In this document: in pieces, positions 12,601-22,472 of the stretch
Layout of the letters: every line of letters begins with the position of its first letter
Position numbering within the stretch: position 1 is the first letter of the stretch
Source: Tridacna crocea
Lineage: Eukaryota > Mollusca > Bivalvia > Cardiida > Cardiidae
DNA length: 64,000 bases
Direction of reading: 5' to 3'
Assembly (NCBI GenBank): GCA_943736015.1
Contig: OX031059.1
Span: forward strand, 19,654,001-19,718,000
Notes under the pieces: generated by a model
Databases searched by the model: none
What the model was told of the DNA's origin: nothing
The model's input: the letters and a program-made list of their open reading frames with translations, nothing else
Translations under genes and position numbers: made by a program

Positions 12601-15600
12601 CCTTTGTCATTTTTCATACTTGAATTTTGTCCGGAGCATATCTCCAAAACTATACTAGCTAGGGTTATGAAATTTCATGGGTGGATAGATCTTATCAAGG
12701 GGGAGTGAGTGCAGTGCACAGAAATTATAACTCTTGCTTGCTTAATTTTTGAGTTATTGCCCTTTGTCGTTTTTCATACTTGAATTTTGTCCGGTGAATA
12801 TCTCCAAAAGTATACTAGCTACGGTTATGAAATTTCATAGGTGGATAGATCTCATCAAGGGGGAGTGCAGTGCATAAGAACCATAACTCTTGCTTGCTTA
12901 ATTTTTGAGTTATTGCCCTTTGTCGTTTTTCATACTTGATTTTTGTCCGGAGCATATCTCCAAAACTATACTAGCTAGGGTTATGAAATTTCATGGGTGG
13001 ATAGATCTCTTCAAGGGGGAGTGCAATGCATAGGAATCATAACTCTTGCTTGCTTAATTTTTGAGTTATTGCCCTTTGTTGTTTTTCATACTTGATTTTT
13101 GTCTGCTGAATATCTCCAAAACTATACTAGCTAGGGTTATGAAATTTCATGGGTGGACAGATCTCATCAAGGGGGAGTGCAGTGCACAGGAATCATAACT
13201 CTTGCTCGCTTAATTTTTGAGTTACTGCCCTTTGTCATTTTTCATACTTGAATTTAGTCTGGTGCATGCCCCAGCTTTACAACTTGGGGTAAGACGGGCG
13301 TATCTTGTGACAGTTTGCCGCTCTTGTTTTTATTTTGGATCAGTCTAAAATTTTGTTGTTTGGTTAAGAGTTAAAAAAGAAAAGGTACCATAGATTTATT
13401 TCCATTTAGTAAATCTATATCAAAGGACAAAATTTGAGACCTGTCTATCATGACATTTAACTCTTTCCCAAATGACAAAATTTTAGACTGGTCCAAATTG
13501 AAAGCACTTGCAAACTACAATATTAATGTTACTCAAAAAGCAAAATTTGTTTCCAGCAAAGAAGTAAACATTGTGGGAAAAGGAGAAAATGCTGGTTACC
13601 AGCATTTTCTCCTTTTCCAATAATGTTTTCAAAAGGCTTCTCTGTCAGGGCCGTAAAAACCAGAGATTGTTTGGTAAAGGGTTAAATGGTAGGATTTTTT
13701 ATTAATAGGATAAAAATTATCATGGGAAAAGTATCCACATTGTTTTCAAAAGCTTAAGTCCTGAGGGATTGTGTGTTAACCCTTTACTGCACAATCTGGA
13801 GTTTCCTGACCCTGAGGAAGAAACCTTTTGAAAACAGTGTGGGAAAAGGAGAACATTCTAGTAACAGTCAAGGTTATTTTGTAGTCTCCTAATGTTTTGA
13901 AATCTAACATTTGCACAAGTTTAAAATTTTTTCATTGGTAATATTGAAAGTACACAAGTTAGCAAGAGACTTGAAAATGGTGTTATACAAATTACTGGTG
14001 AGAGACACTCCAGGAATGCATGGATAAGTGTACTGGTTCCAGCCATTTTACTAGAATTATGTTGGGGAAAAACATATTAATTTTGATCTATAAAAATGAA
14101 ATCTGCTTAGATGGGGCATTGTACTCACTGACATATCAAAACTCCATCCTGATTATTGATTCTCAAGATCTGATCTGTTTGGAATATAAAGAGACTAAGT
14201 TTCTGATTTGGCTGAACTATTTGCCAAACAGTTTAGCCAATCAGATGGGGTTTTTCTTTGAAATTTGGAAAATGATTGGATAGTGTTTTGCTTTTTAAAC
14301 AACAAGAAAAAAAACTTTACAATCTCCATTTATGTCACAGAAAGGAGTTTTCGCTGTTTGTTGGAGAACTAACAGATGATGTTGATGACTACATTTTGTT
14401 TCAAGCGTTCTCAAAGAAATATCCATCTTGCCATACTGCTAAAGGTAAATCTTGGTATAATAAAGTAGGCCCATTGGGATATTGAAAAGGGGGGTTAATT
14501 ATATTATCAGAAAATTATTAACACTGTATCAAATAAATCAGGATTGAAAAAGAAAACTCTTAAAACGATTTTTCCTGTAATGTTTTCTACTCTTTCATAC
14601 TGTTACATCAATTGAGTCACATTTTATATGTCATTTGCAAATGCAATCAATACTGATGTTCGTCTTTTTGTCTAGGAGACATTTATTATCTTGCATTCTA
14701 ACACTGACACTTTTTGGGGAATGATTTCACTGACATTCCATAAACATGAAGATAAAGATAAGAGTCTAAAATACTATGTTAGAACTGTATTTTATCGTAA
14801 TGTTACAAAAATATCGGATGAATATAGTGTAAAATGTCGGGATATACTGGTTAAGACGGATTATGGTGAGCATGCACATTGGAAAATTTTCTTAATTTCA
14901 GTTGTTCTTGACAATCGAGGAAACTCCAAAGGATATGGTTTTGTCAGATTTTCTGAAGAAACAGATCAGCAGAAAGCTCTTATAGAAATGCAACATACGT
15001 CTGGTGTAGGGCGTAAAACTATAAGAGTCTCATTGGCCACTCCGAAAAAGTAAGAATATCCGTGTACTTTTTATTCACCTGCAAAAAAACCTTGTTTTTG
15101 ATACTAGTTTTGTCTACTTCATTTAACCTGATCCTGATCTTTATGCTGAATGTATAAGTAGGCACATAAATAGAACTCTATTATTCCAAAAGTTACATAT
15201 ACACGCTAAGTAATTTAACTTAGCCTACAAAGCGCGACTCAAGGGGCTTTTGCGGACATTGTACATGTATATCCAAGATCAGACTGCACAAAATGTGTAC
15301 AAAGTCTGATGAGGAGACATATCTCCCCCGCCCTCAAAAAGAAATAACCTTGAAACTGCAATATTTGCTTTTGTTACTTTTGACCTGAAAGTTTCAATTA
15401 ACCTATCCAAGTAGTTTAAGATTGATTGGTATAAACTACACAAAAAAATTATGAGACCATTCGATACATAAATTATGCTGAGTGATGCTGAGGGTAAAAA
15501 TAGGATATGAATTTATTTAGAAAATTTTGACCTGTGTCAAGTTAAATGATGCATATAATATATTACTGGAATGTCCCAATCATATTGGCTCTCACCTATA

Positions 15601-18600
15601 TGGTGAGCATGATTATAGGTCAATAATGTATAAAGTATCTCAGATAATCTTAGAGACTAAGGAAAGTTTCTATAGAGTGATCTGTCTTTTTGGGATGTGA
15701 ACAGTATTTTTAGCTTGGCTATTTTCGAAGATAACATTGATGTAATTTTGTAGCCCTGGTTCCATCTGTGCCGTTGTGTGAAAACTTTGACATTTTATAG
15801 TAACTATTTCAGTTATCACTGAAAATATTTACATTATACTAAATGTTGTTCACTATAAGAAGTGGAACCCATACAACAGTGGATGGCAAACGGTTTTTCA
15901 CACAGGTCTGACCCTCTTTCAAACTTTTGTAAAACTTCCACATTTTATAATGTCTCTGTTATTACAGAAATTACATGTACAGGTATTTGCTTAAAACTAT
16001 GAAAAGTTGTCAGCTGATGATACTATGTAAAATTCTTTCAGAAGCACAAAGGTTCAGGTTAGCAGTTCAGGGCAATCTTTACTCTCATACTACAGAAGAT
16101 ATTGAAAGGCCTTGTATAACTTTAGATTCACAACACTCCTAGCAATCCTTAAAGTATAAGACTTTTATATAGAGGTGCTACATGTAGTAGCTTTAGTCAT
16201 ATGCCCTTACTGCATGGAAAACAAAAACAACAAACTTGAATATCCACATTGGGATTCTAAGTTTGGACAAAAATAGAGAAATGCCCCTTTAAGCTTTTAG
16301 CCCTTTACCAGACAACAATATTTTAGGCTTGTCAAAATTAAAAGCATTTGCAGGCGATGAAATAAAAGTGACTGGAAATTTCAAATATGTTTTGTAAAGG
16401 GTAGAAAACATTGTTGGAAAAGGAGAAAATGCTGGTAACCAGCATTTTCTCCTTTTCCCACACTGTTTTGAAAGGGCTTCTTTCTGAGAGTCGTCAAAAG
16501 TAGGGATTGTGTGGTAATGGGTTAAGTTTTCAGCTTTTTACCAGACAAAAAAATTTTAGCATTTTTCAAATTGGGAGTATTTATAGACAACATTTTAGGT
16601 TTTAAATTTTGGAATTTGACTTTACTGGGATAGAAAACTTTGTGCAAAAAGGAGAAAATATAAGTTACCAGCATCTTCTTTTGCACATTGTTTCATAAAG
16701 GGTTGACTTATTTGTTTTGTAGACCATTCCAAGCTCCAGATGGCCCACCCACGCCAGGCCCATATGCCACATACCAGAACTATAGTAAAGCCTACGGAGA
16801 TTATGCAGCATACTATCAACAGTACTACGCACAATATTATGCTAATCAAGGCTCGGTAAGTGACATTCCAGAAAACAGCAAACCATATCCTTGTAGGCCA
16901 CCTCTATTAAATTTTATCATTTATAAATAGTCCTACATTTTAACAACGCCATGAAAAATATTGTTGTAAAAGGAAAAAAGCCGATAACCTTTTCCCACAG
17001 TGTTTTCTTTTATGGAAAACTCCTGCTCTTATATGGATTAACTTCATCAATTTGATTTTTACCTGATATGCTTTTGAATAGGTAAAGTCTAAAAGTTGGT
17101 AGTTTGGTGAGGTATTGTACCAGCATAATACAAATTGAGTTTTTAGAGAAGTTTTTCTTTATTTTTTGATAACATATACATGTACTTATATTGAGCTGAC
17201 ACCTGTTAGAAGCAAGCACATTTTGACTTTATCTTGAGTGATTCAACACAGTTTTAAGTTACATTTTTAGTGTTAGTTTTGGAAGTAGCACAATTTCCCA
17301 TGCCTATGAAATTTAAGATATTCTTTGGAAAATAGAATTTGAATACAATTTAGGTCTTTACTAATCGATAAAATTTAGACTGGTCCAAAGTAAAAGCACT
17401 TGCAGATGACAAAACAAACGCAACCCAACAATTGAAATTTGTTTCCAGCAAGGTAGACAACATCCTGGAAAGAGAAAAAATGCTGGTTATCAACATCTTC
17501 TCCTTTTCCTACAATGTTCTTAAAATGCTTTTATCTCAGGGTTTAAAAAACCAAGTAGTGTTTTTTAACCCTTTACCAAAAAATTCCTGGTTTTTAGGAC
17601 CCTGAGAAGCCTGTGAAAACATTGTGGGAAAAGGAGAAAATGCTGGTAATCAGCATTGTCTCTTTTTCCCACAATGTTTCTACTCTGCTGAAAACAAATT
17701 TCAGTTTTTATTTATGTTTATTTTGTCATCTGCAAGTGCTTTCAATATGGACCAGTCTAAAATTTTGTTGTTAACAGGGTTCCCACGCAGTCGGGAAAAC
17801 GGGAAAAAGTCGGGAATTTCGTAAACCCCGTTCCCGGTCTTGAAAAAGTCTTGATTTTTGTTATATCTATGAAAAATCGGGAAAAAACCGGGAAAAGTAG
17901 TAAACGTTTTGGGTATGAAACAAAAATTTAGGAGGATAATAATCTCCGGTCTGCGTCCTCCATTTTTCGGATAAAGGTCCAATATTTTCTACAATATATA
18001 TCCTAGACCGTCATTGGTCGAAGAGGGTGAATTTCCCAAATTTATACATTACGGTCTTTTTTTAGGTTCACTGGTCCCGGAATAATTATTGTAATATTTA
18101 AATAAACCGGGATCCAGTGTATTAATTTCGGAGCACTCGGTACTTATCCTAAAATACAATGCAGCTGCGCTTTGTATTTTCACAGGGACGAGCTGAAGTG
18201 AATTAGCGTGAAAATGAGTTACAACAGTAAATATTACTGAAAATTTATATCCATAGGGGTCTAAAAGGTTAACAGACTTTATCTTTATGAAGCCAAGTTA
18301 TGATTCTCGTCGGGATGAGGTTGTCGAGTCAGAAGAAACTGAAAGTAGGCGCTTGTCTGCAATCATGGATCAAAACACTTCAAGTATTAAATCTAACAAC
18401 GTTGTGATTATTCGTATTTTCAGAAACATTAAAAGCAGGGATATTGCCCTTTGAAAAGACCTGTTTATTTATTCATGTATTTCAGGTCATGAAAACTGAA
18501 CAATTAAAGTGAAAGTAAAACATGGTACTTTTGGATTAGGCTTTAGATTCAATGACTGAAGAGGGAAAAGAACCTCTATTTGAAGGCTTACAGCAAAACT

Positions 18601-21600
18601 GTTGTGCAATATGATAGTAAATGATATGCAAGGACTTGATTCTGTGTCTCAAATCATAAAGAAAATAATTCCCAATGTTACAAAAAAAACAACACATTTT
18701 TAGCTCACCTGAGCACAAAGTGCTCAAGGTGAGCTTTTGTTATCGCCCCATGTCTGTCGTGCATCATCCACAATTTCTTAACATCTTCTCCTCCTAAACC
18801 ACTGGGCCAATCTTGATGAAACTTGGCAGGGATGTTCCTTATTTGAATCTCTACCAAAGTTGTTCAAGAGATTAAATTCCACCCATAACTCTGGTTGCCA
18901 TGGCAACCAAAGAAAAAAAGAGCAAAATCTTTGAAAATCTTCTCTGAAACTAGAAAGCATAGAGCTTTGATAATTGGTATGTAGCATCTCCTAGTAGACT
19001 TCTACAAAAATTGTCCATATAGTGCCCCTGTGGTCAAAACTGACCCCACCTCAGGGGTCACAAGTTTGAACATGGGAATAATAAAAGAAAACTTTGAAAA
19101 ATCTTTTTCATTAAAACAAGAAGGGATAGAGGTTTGATATTTGGTATGCATTATCTGCTGTTGGACCTCTACCAAGATTGCTCATATGTTTCCCCCGAGG
19201 TTCAAACGGACCAATTACAGTCAGTTGGCCCATCCATCTGCGTTGACGGTTATCTTCTAAAGTCCTTGGCACTTACGAAACTTCATACATGTCTTCCTTA
19301 GGATAGTCTTGTGATACAATTTTCTTCTGTAAGATAGGTCATGGACAAAGGGGTTACCTTTCACATACTGGACTTATCGAGTTCCAATAAATTAGTCAGT
19401 AATGTTGTGAGCTGTTAGTCTAGGGTTCCCAGTTAGGCTTGATTACTGTCTCAGTCAACATCCTTTGAAATTTGATAAAAAGTTATTGAGACAAGTCTCA
19501 TTTGTGCCTTAACAATGAGCGAATGATGTTTTTTAATCTGTCTTTCGACCACCATTTTGACCAGGAAATGCCTCTTAAAGTTAAATCAGTCCCTTACAAT
19601 ACAATCCTGACTTTCAATGACCCTGAAGGAGAAGGGTTGTGAAAGCATTTTGAGAAAAGAAGAAAATGCTTTTTGCACAGTTACATACCTTGTCAGAATT
19701 ATTTGGCCTTGAACTTCCATATTTGGTATTTATCTTCACTGTAGACCTTTACTACTTATTACTCAGGTGAATGATATAGGACCATCATGGTCCTATTATT
19801 CCCAATTTGCCTGGTTATGTAGTCTTATAAGGATCTATACTATTTGCCTTCGAATTCTTCATTACTTGTAGGAACTGTAAGAGAACAGCATGGATCCTTA
19901 TTAAACTGCCTGTATGGATAGGCTGATCTGAATCTATATTTGGTCATATGAAGTTTTGTAACTGGCCAAGTAAAGAAATGAAATAACTATCGTGCAGTTA
20001 GAATGTTCTTTAAATCTTAATTTTTCATTAAAACAAGGAATGTATGAAAGAAAGTAGCTATCAAAAGGTTTTGCATTTCCAGTTTTTCTATTGCAAAAAA
20101 CCTTGAATTTTGAAAAAAATCCTGGAAAAAGTCTGGAAAAAGTCTGGAATTTTGCAAGCAGAAAGTTGTGGGAACCCTGTGTTAAAGTGGCTTGTGAATA
20201 ATGCCAACATTTGGAAATACATGTACTTTTACATCAAATGGAATATGTTACTGGTATGTTTGCAAATATTACTTTTTACATGTTAGACGGTAATTTAAAC
20301 CACTGAACAGCTTTTTTTTCATTTATTTCAGTCAACAACTTCATCATACAGTGACGATCAAAATATATTAGAAGGTAAATCATAATTTTTATTACAGATC
20401 TCAACTAGCATTACAGGTTAAAGCCCTGTGTCTTCTTGATTTTATCCCACAAAATGAATTATGTCCGGGGTACACTGGAATCAGCCTGTCTGTCCATCTG
20501 TCTGCGTGTCCTTACGTGTGTCCATCTGTGCACAAAATACCAGTAATTTTGTGTCACAAAGTCCTTCTACAGTTTTGCAGCTATTAAAGTGAAAGTTTGT
20601 TTATACATTTATCGTTTACTGAAGTTGTGCATCATTTACTCTCTATGATTCAAAGGTAATCTCCCCTTGAACTTAGAGAATTTTTTGATAAATTGCCTGT
20701 TTCTGTCAAGCACTTGTGGGGGTATCAAGTCACATTCAGTAACAGTTCTAGTTTTCTCTATTTTTGCTCCCATTTTATTAAAGAGGGTGAAAACATTGAT
20801 CAGCAAGTGAAAAAAATGCACAAGGTGCATTTTTGTTCATGGAGATTCCTTAACAAAAATATCTGACCCAGAAAATGAAAGATTTGAACATGCATGGTAG
20901 AAAGGGGTGCCAGTATACCAAAGATGCTGGTAAGAAGCACCATCAGACCTAGCAATGGAAATACTTTGATTATATATATGTGTTCAGTATGAATCCTTTC
21001 CTCTTCAAATATACCTACAGTATGCAAATTAACATCACACCTCATTACCATATTTCAGGTCTTGCCTTGAAATATGTATAAAAAGATATTTTTAGTTTTT
21101 TACATAACTATGTCATCAGTGAAAGCTGCAGTGAAGTTAAAATTGAAATGAGAAAGCTGTTTATGTTTCAGAGCCTGAGTTGGAGATTGATGTTGACAGA
21201 TATAACAGAGATTACATGCTACAGAGTGAGGTAATGATTTAATTATACCCCTACAAACTTTATTTGTTGTTTGGGGGGGGGGGGTTAGGGGGGTTATATG
21301 TAGGAGTCACTATGTCAGTCTGTCTGTTGGTTGGGGTCTGTAGCTTTTTTTGTCCACTCTTCTCAATAACTACTGGACAAATTTCAGTGAAACTTTATAG
21401 GAAATTTCAATATGAAGCAAGATGTGCATATTATAGTTTGGATACGGTTGCATACTTTCAAAGGAGTAATGGCCCATTCATGTATATTTATGCCCACTCT
21501 GTTTCTCAATGTCTAGAGGATGGATTTCAGTCAAACTTCATGGGAAGTATAAGTATGAAGCATAGATGTACATGTTGTAATTTAATTATGGTTGAATGAT

Positions 21601-22472
21601 TTTTAAAAGAGTTATGGCTCTTTCATGATTTTTTGTCCACTCTATTTCTCATTAAGTACGGGACAGATAACAGTCAAACTTCATAGGAAGTTTTTATATG
21701 AAATCAAGATGCGCATATTATACTTTGGTTACAGTTGAATGATTTTCAAAGGAGTCATGGCCCTTTCATGAATACTTTTGTCCGCTCTATTTCTCTATAT
21801 GTATTGGATGGATTTCAGTCAAACTTTGTTGGAAGTTTTGGTATGTAGCAAAGATGTGCACAGTATAAGTTTTTTAATTCAGATGAGTCTAAAATTTTGT
21901 TGTTCTGTATTCAGTGGTCTTGCCATATAACAAAACCTCACTCGCCGTCAGGCTGAAAGCATTAGCAGAAGACAACACAAGTTTGACTCAGTAGAAAGGA
22001 CTTGTTTAATGAAAAGTGGTAGAAAATAGTGAGGAAACCAGGAAATGCTGCTTACTCAATGCTTTTTTTCAAAATATGTTTAACTCTTTACCACACAATC
22101 CCGACTTTTAACGACCCTGAAAAAGAAGGCTTCTGAAAACATTGAAGGAAAAGGAGAAAATGCTGGTAACCAGCATTTTCTTTTTTTCCCACAATGTTTT
22201 CTTCCCTTCCCAAAACGTATTTCAATTTTTCAGTCACTTTTATTTTGTCGTCTGCAAATGCTTTCAATTTGGACCAGTCTAAAATTTTGTCATTTGGTAA
22301 AGAGTTAAAATACTCTCCACCTGAAGATCATAAAATTCATCAGTAACTGGTTACAACTGTAAATGAATAATTTTTCTTCTCGTTTCTGCAGGAAATATTT
22401 GATGTACTAGAAGATTCACGCTGGCATCCTATGGATCAATGGAACTCTAGTGTCCCGGCTTCAGCGAGGTGA
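6595..22472 (+). CDS. TRNAU1AP: tRNA selenocysteine 1-associated protein 1 (SECp43), whole spliced gene
   Basis: Ten coding exons join in frame: 6595-6636, 7259-7356, 7504-7603, 11515-11561, 14341-14444, 14902-15049, 16723-16855, 20332-20374, 21172-21230 and 22392-22472. They total 855 nt, or 284 residues; human SECp43 is 287. All introns are GT/AG. RRM1 (about residues 9-85) has RNP2 LWMGDL and RNP1 GYCFVDF. RRM2 (about 98-178) has LFVGEL and GYGFVRF. A Tyr/Gln-rich segment (about 190-222, with [10 protein letters not shown]) and the C-terminal SRWHPMDQW motif also match the family. SECp43 binds tRNA-Sec and supports its Um34 methylation and selenoprotein synthesis. Introns are packed with transposons, including a complete Tigger element in intron 3. 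The 3' UTR is undefined; an ATTAAA at 22629-22634 is a weak poly(A) candidate. Confidence 0.93.
7000..7225. repeat. TTAA foldback copy, 33 bp before TRNAU1AP exon 2
   Basis: Reverse and diverged in the arms, but the GCTGGTTACCAGC centre and TTAACCCTTTACC end are intact. Confidence 0.7.
7259..7356 (+). CDS. TRNAU1AP: TRNAU1AP coding exon 2 (RRM1)
   Basis: Starts after ttacag and encodes [20 protein letters not shown] onward to KFSG. It ends in phase 2 before gtaaaa. A degenerate foldback repeat ends 33 bp upstream. Confidence 0.92.
7504..7603 (+). CDS. TRNAU1AP: TRNAU1AP coding exon 3 (RRM1, RNP1 motif)
   Basis: Starts after tttttcag and carries [10 protein letters not shown], the RNP1 motif of RRM1. 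It ends SQP before gtaagt, in phase 0. Confidence 0.92.
7668..7843. mobile_element. Short foldback MITE beside the Tigger element
   Basis: The ends are inverted copies: TTTGGTGAAAAATCTAAATT on the left and, read inward from the right, TTTGGTGAAAGATTGAAATT. Both continue into TTATTTCATCTCG, and a third internal copy is present. About 175 bp, non-coding. It is a different family from the TTAA foldback repeat. The Tigger target site lies about 10 bp to its right. Confidence 0.65.
7854..10370 (+). mobile_element. Apparently intact pogo/Tigger DNA transposon in TRNAU1AP intron 3
   Basis: This 2,517-bp element has terminal inverted repeats starting CAGTCAAACCTCAGTAGCTC on the left. The right end, read inward, begins CAGTCAAACTTCGGTAGCTC, two mismatches in 20. 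It is flanked by TA on both sides (7852-7853 and 10371-10372), as expected for pogo/Tc1-type insertion. It contains one uninterrupted transposase gene. Near-identical ends and an open frame suggest recent insertion. It lies in the same orientation as the host gene. Confidence 0.93.
8359..9975 (+). CDS. Tigger-like transposase, 538 aa, apparently intact
   Basis: The N-terminal third looks like the CENP-B-type double helix-turn-helix: a Psq domain at about residues 37-85 (with [20 protein letters not shown]) followed by a CENPB HTH at about 95-160 ending WLDRFKDRH. The DDE endonuclease follows, with catalytic Asp candidates in [12 protein letters not shown] (about 200), [11 protein letters not shown] (about 303) and the [12 protein letters not shown] block (about 333). 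The C-terminus is acidic and Ser/Asp-rich, ending IHDFFKH. These features are typical of the pogo/Tigger branch of Tc1/mariner transposases, which cut and paste at TA. There is no stop or frameshift. The ORF is richer in G+C than the introns around it, consistent with transposon origin. The ATG chosen is the first in frame. Confidence 0.92.
   Translation: MSQPTEEKISEQLSEGPGNGGISKSEKRGTKRKLDQKPLEVKFNAIIEFEKGQKSKTEIARMFDIPKNTLSGWLKKADSIKEGFAKFGPKRRNMRQGNFEDLETALLRWFREARNQNVPIGGPIMLEKAKFFADQLGIDDFKQSTGWLDRFKDRHQISFKAICGESRSVDSDSEAMDAWSVQKEQLLKRYSPRDIYNADETGLFYRLTPDKTLEFKNVSCAGGKRSKDRITVMVCANMSGDDKIPLLVIGKSANPRCFKNVKTLPTQYENNKKAWMTSEIFKKWLTKLDKRFLRENRKVVMVIDNCPAHPAMKELKAIELVFLPPNTTSHTQPCDQGIIKNLKVHYRHQLIQRQLADIDSKSDFVFTVLDALRLLRQSWSMVTPQTISKCFHHAGFNSVSDNPYPSVSDSDDEDDIPLARVAELCKRDQRDISGYINVDLDIPVCAETSDSDIVSDLLSARNPVEDDMTQEADDQPAPEPPTLAEAMTAHDTLRRFFESENDTEHELSVMCSLYKSLFKFDLKKRSTRQTSIHDFFKH
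10831..11188. repeat. Two abutting TTAA foldback copies
   Basis: 10831-11058 is type B forward. 11055-11188 shares its terminal TTAA and has lost the central palindrome. TRNAU1AP intron 3. Confidence 0.75.
11270..11499. repeat. TTAA foldback copy, 15 bp before TRNAU1AP exon 4
   Basis: Reverse. Its right end runs straight into the ttttggttttccag acceptor tract of the 47-nt exon. Confidence 0.75.
11515..11561 (+). CDS. TRNAU1AP: TRNAU1AP coding exon 4 (47 nt)
   Basis: A very short exon reading [15 protein letters not shown], aligning with the RFKLN linker of human SECp43. It is bounded by ttttccag and gtaagt. It sits 15 bp after one foldback repeat and 38 bp before another. Confidence 0.85.
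11600..12072. repeat. Two TTAA foldback copies sharing one TTAA
   Basis: 11600-11846 and 11843-12072, both forward. The first has a partly duplicated centre. They begin 38 bp after TRNAU1AP exon 4. Confidence 0.8.
12069..13374. repeat. TTAA foldback copy split by the 156-bp array element
   Basis: The left part, to about 12228, is type B forward with a worn centre. The right end (GATCAGTCTAAAATTTTGTT...AGAGTTAA) resumes at about 13331. It shares its first TTAA with the preceding copy. Confidence 0.7.
12235..13323 (+). mobile_element. ACGCCCGTC element carrying a 156-bp tandem array
   Basis: Starts ACGCCCGTCGAAGACGGGAC and ends near GCCGCTCTTG, flanked by TTTTTAT on both sides (a candidate 7-bp duplication). 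GACGGGCGTAT near 13297 is the inverse of the left end. Between them are six units of about 156 bp starting near 12317, 12473, 12629, 12789, 12945 and 13101, each with CCGGAGCATATCTCCAAAAC and GCTTGCTTAATTTTTGAGTT. Non-coding and more G+C-rich at the left end. Confidence 0.75.
13457..13685. repeat. TTAA foldback copy (type B, reverse)
   Basis: Well preserved, with CAGGGCCGTAAAAACCAGAG in the right arm. A shorter, decayed forward copy follows at about 13776-13947. Confidence 0.8.
14341..14444 (+). CDS. TRNAU1AP: TRNAU1AP coding exon 5 (RRM2 start)
   Basis: Follows gtcacag and encodes [20 protein letters not shown] and on to YPSCHTAK, with RNP2 LFVGEL. It ends in phase 1 before gtaaat. Confidence 0.92.
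14445..16296. other. TRNAU1AP introns 5-6, little recognised outside exon 6
   Basis: Apart from exon 6 there is a decayed foldback fragment (about 14560-14680) and a short AGATCAGACTGC-type inverted repeat near 15280. The rest is unassigned AT-rich DNA. Confidence 0.35.
14902..15049 (+). CDS. TRNAU1AP: TRNAU1AP coding exon 6 (RRM2 end)
   Basis: Follows aatttcag and encodes [20 protein letters not shown] through VSLATPK, containing RNP1 GYGFVRF. It ends in phase 2 before gtaaga. Confidence 0.93.
16297..16706. repeat. Two TTAA foldback copies before TRNAU1AP exon 7
   Basis: 16297-16525 is type A reverse. 16526-16706 is a worn reverse copy ending AAAGGGTTGA, 16 bp from the exon 7 acceptor. Confidence 0.7.
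16723..16855 (+). CDS. TRNAU1AP: TRNAU1AP coding exon 7 (Tyr-rich region)
   Basis: Follows tttgtag and encodes a Pro/Tyr/Gln-rich stretch including [18 protein letters not shown], like the YSYNQYYQQYQNYYAQ region of human SECp43. It ends in phase 0 before gtaagt. A foldback repeat ends 16 bp upstream. Confidence 0.92.
16940..17115. repeat. Decayed TTAA foldback copy
   Basis: Recognised by TTGTTGTAAAAGG / CCTTTTCCCACAGTG arms and a GTAGTTTGGTGAGG end. Centre degraded. Confidence 0.5.
17350..17774. repeat. Two TTAA foldback copies, the second cut by an insertion
   Basis: 17350-17566 is type B reverse. 17565-17774 is type B forward and stops where the CAGGGTTCCCAC element begins. Confidence 0.7.
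17775..20179. mobile_element. CAGGGTTCCCAC-ended DNA transposon in TRNAU1AP intron 7
   Basis: Perfect 12-bp inverted ends CAGGGTTCCCAC / GTGGGAACCCTG, flanked by TGTTAA on both sides (17769-17774 and 20180-20185). Subterminal sequence is rich in CGGGAAAA repeats on the left and TGGAAAAAGTCTGG on the right. hAT-like ends, though hAT usually duplicates 8 bp. No intact transposase. It is itself interrupted by another repeat (18702-19795). Confidence 0.75.
18702..19795 (+). repeat. AGCTCACCTGAGCAC hairpin-headed repeat
   Basis: The head forms a hairpin (AGCTCACCTGAGCAC / GTGCTCAAGGTGAGCT), followed by CTGGTTGCCATGGCAACC and ending near GGACCATCATGGTCC. I recall this element from bivalve genomes. 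A foldback fragment (about 19579-19680) lies inside it. Confidence 0.7.
20332..20374 (+). CDS. TRNAU1AP: TRNAU1AP coding exon 8 (43 nt)
   Basis: A small Ser/Asp-rich exon, [14 protein letters not shown], between atttcag and gtaaat. It ends in phase 1. Skipping it would shift the frame. Confidence 0.85.
20375..21171. other. TRNAU1AP intron 8
   Basis: Around 20464-20560 there is a GGGGTACACTGGAATCAGCC repeat related to sequence near 57370. The rest is unassigned. Confidence 0.35.
21172..21230 (+). CDS. TRNAU1AP: TRNAU1AP coding exon 9
   Basis: Encodes [20 protein letters not shown] between gtttcag and gtaatg. It corresponds to the acidic region before the conserved C-terminus of SECp43. Confidence 0.87.
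21250..21880 (+). repeat. Internally repetitive element in TRNAU1AP intron 9
   Basis: A G-rich head (12-13 G near 21274) is followed by about four units of roughly 120-150 bp containing TTTCTCAATA/GT..., TTTCAGTCAAACTT and GTTGAATGATTTTCAAAG. Open frames here are repeat by-products. Confidence 0.55.
22080..22308. repeat. TTAA foldback copy before TRNAU1AP exon 10
   Basis: Forward, full length, TTAA on both sides, 83 bp upstream of the last exon. Confidence 0.8.
22392..22472 (+). CDS. TRNAU1AP: TRNAU1AP last coding exon
   Basis: Encodes [20 protein letters not shown] and a short tail, then TGA. It matches human ELYDALMDCHWQPLDTVSS at the protein end, so the reading frame is complete. Confidence 0.9.
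   Translation, partial: EIFDVLEDSRWHPMDQWNSSVPASAR

Noticed and set aside
12317..13256. Regular repeats considered as a CRISPR array
   Set aside because: Units are contiguous 156-bp tandems without unique spacers, in animal DNA, inside a transposon.
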